Shown here piece by piece: positions 59,701 through 62,700 of a stretch of 64,000 nucleotides of DNA (its first letter is position 1; each line of letters opens with the position of its first letter). The DNA lies in contig OY783205.1 in assembly GCA_963678705.1 (NCBI GenBank), positions 3,100,001-3,164,000 of the forward strand. The letters are read 5' to 3'. The DNA comes from Panorpa germanica. Lineage: Eukaryota; Arthropoda; Insecta; Mecoptera; Panorpidae. The notes beneath the pieces were generated by a model. The model did no database searches. It worked only from the letters and a program-made list of their open reading frames with translations, and was not told the DNA's origin. Position numbers and translations under genes: made by a program.

Positions 59701-62700
59701 ATGACGCTTGACGCGAAACTCAAGTGGAAGGAGCATGTTAAGATAAAAAGAGAACAGCTTAATAATAAATTCAGGAAAATGCACTGGCTGATGGGAAAAC
59801 ATTCTCAGCTTACAGTGCACAACAAACTGTTATTGTATAAGCAAATACTGAAACCCATATGGACTTATGGTATACAACTTTGGGATTGTACCAAGAAAAC
59901 AAATTTAACAAAAATTTAGACTTTCCAAAACAAAGTACTACGGAGCATTACAAATGCGCCCTGGTACATACGGAATGACAATTTACACCGTGATCTAAAG
60001 ATGCCCACCGTAGACGAAGAAGTCAGGAAGGCAGCAAGCAAACATCTACTGCGACTGCAGAACCACCAGAATGAAGAAATTCTGCAGCTGCTTAATAACA
60101 GAGAGAATCTGCGTAGATTGAAGAGGACCAAGCCGGAAGACTTGACCCTGTGATTCTGCTACGACTAGAACTGAACAATTATATTTAACTTTTTATATAT
60201 AAATTACTAGATAAGCCACGCTTAGTTGTAATATTCTTGTAAATAAAAAAAAATAAAAAAACTGACCTACTCAACATTTAAACTGCATTTCACGTCATAC
60301 AAATATGGCCGACCATTTCTAGCGCTAAAACTACAATTTAAATTTTTAATTGCTGTATCTCCGTCCACATTTAGATTTTTAATAAAATAGTCACGCCAAT
60401 ACACATTTATTAACATCCATTTCAATCAACAATAGAAAAATCGACCACTAAAAAATGAGGACACAAGCCCATTTGGAACGTAACGAACTTAAAAATAAAA
60501 AACACATTTTTAGTCAAAACTTTCGAAATTCAATCCGTTCATTACACATCTACATTCCTTGTATATTTTTTTTACTCATATATTTTTTAATACAAAAGTT
60601 ACAACAATAAATTATTAATAAAATTTGTAGATGATGTCATCACTCGTATCTACATAAAAGCTCTGTACTGGCCGTATCGTGCCATGCTGTGGAGAGGCAG
60701 TCACATCAGGCGCACCAAAATATAATTGAATCATTCATTAATTAAATATCTTTACACAAGTTTTTAATTATATTCTGGACGTTCCCTTAATTCTCTGAAT
60801 AAACGATTCACTCTTTTGGAAACCCTTAGCAAGAAGTTTCAGTTTCTATACGACATAATGAATGAAATAGCTGCTAAAATATTGTACCAGTGTCCAGTGG
60901 ATACTTTCAATTGAAAACGAACCAGATATAAAAGCAACTGATCCAACCTTCCAGAAGTATAACGTGAGGCATCCCGAATATTACCATGTTATAATGGCAA
61001 AGTAACTTAATTATTTTGTATCTAACTACTATTGTAGCTGTAAAATTTTATATGGATCTGTAGTTACTTATATGGATCTAGGAAAATGGAATTTTGTTTA
61101 ATATTAAAATTAATTAAAATAGTACTTAAGAAGTTCAATTAGCCAAACGTAATATATGTCTACACATCCCTAATTAAAAAATTTGCTAAAGTTGAAGTTG
61201 GAAAAGGGAAACGGTAGTAGCCTTTAAGGAGGGGGAGGGGCTCTTTAAGGTCAAAACGATAAAAAAAAGCATATTTTCGATAATGTTTTTTGACGACACA
61301 GTTAATATATCTCTATAATTACTACATGATAAAGTAACATTCAAAGAATACTTTGTAAAATTTTCATAAATAAATATCAAGAAATGAGGAATTGTCAGTG
61401 AGGCTCCGCAAAAGTCACATGAAAAAGAGTGATTGCTGTGTTTCTCATAACTCATCACTGGATTATCTTAAATCAAAACTCAATCAATCAATCACTTAGA
61501 TCGAAATATCGATTTTTCAAGAAAAATGACAGTGAAAAATTTCAAAAGGATCGGTGCAGTAAATTTTGAGCTGGAGAGAACACCGACTTTGAAAAAGCTA
61601 AGTGTGGGAGAAGGCGTTTAAAAGTTTCAAAGAAAAACGAAACCAGACCAGAGGATCAGACTAACAACTCTATAACTTCCGCAGTTTTACTCCAATCGAC
61701 TCCAATTTTTCACACAATAAACTTAATATGTTCTACATTAATATAAATAAATAAAAGGAAAATGAAAAAAAAGTTGAAACCTTACCCCCCATAAAACATA
61801 AGCTGTGGTAAATTAAGGGACGACATTTCGAAGACTGACCTTTAGTCCTTAGAGTTTCCAATGTAAATATAAAAAAGGTTACACTCTTATTTTCAAGATG
61901 ATAGTAACATAAGCCCCATTTTTCAAAACATACTAAAATATATCTGAAATCGGTTACTCTTTCTGTTGCCTAAACAATTCTTTAAGATCATAAAAACAAT
62001 ATGCAGACCGTCCTTTGGTAAAGATATTATTACGAACACAAAGCCTTGTTTTTTATTTTTAATATTTTTATAAACTGATGGCTAACATGTTAGGTCAAGT
62101 CAATGTCTCCTGGAGTTGACAGCAGAGCTATCCATTCGATATCATTACCTCACATTAACACAACGCTTTGTTTTTCATTTCTATCAACAAATTACGCGAG
62201 TAGAACGTGAGTAAACCAAAAAATCAATTTACTGTCGTTTTACTTTATTATTCGTACTGTTAATTTTCTTTTTTATTAATTAATGCCTAACATGTTATAT
62301 CAAGTCAATGTCCCCTGGAGTTGACAGCAGAGCTATCCATTCGATATCATTACCTCACATTAACACAACGCTTTGTTTTTCATTCCATTCAACAAATTAC
62401 GTGAGTAGCTAGTAAGTAAACCAAAAAATCTATTTACTGTCGTTTTACTTTCACACTTGTACGGTAAATTTCCTTTTTATGAACTGATGACTAACTGGCT
62501 AACATGTTATATCAAGTCAATGTGCCTTAGCGTTGACAACAGAGCTATCCATTCGATATCATTACCTCACATTAACACAACGTTTTGTTTTTCATTTCTA
62601 TTAACAAATTACGCGAGTAGCCCGTAAGTAATCCAAAAAATTAATTTACTGTGGTTTAACTTTATTATTCGTACTGTTAATTTTCTTTTTTATTAATTAA

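Noticed and set aside
59313..60131. Minus-strand frames of 71-114 codons
   Set aside because: Antisense shadows of the Jockey-like reverse transcriptase.
61990..62015. ATGCAG followed by ACCGTCCTTTG and GTAAAG as an 11-nt exon
   Set aside because: Length is not a multiple of three and the donor is poor.
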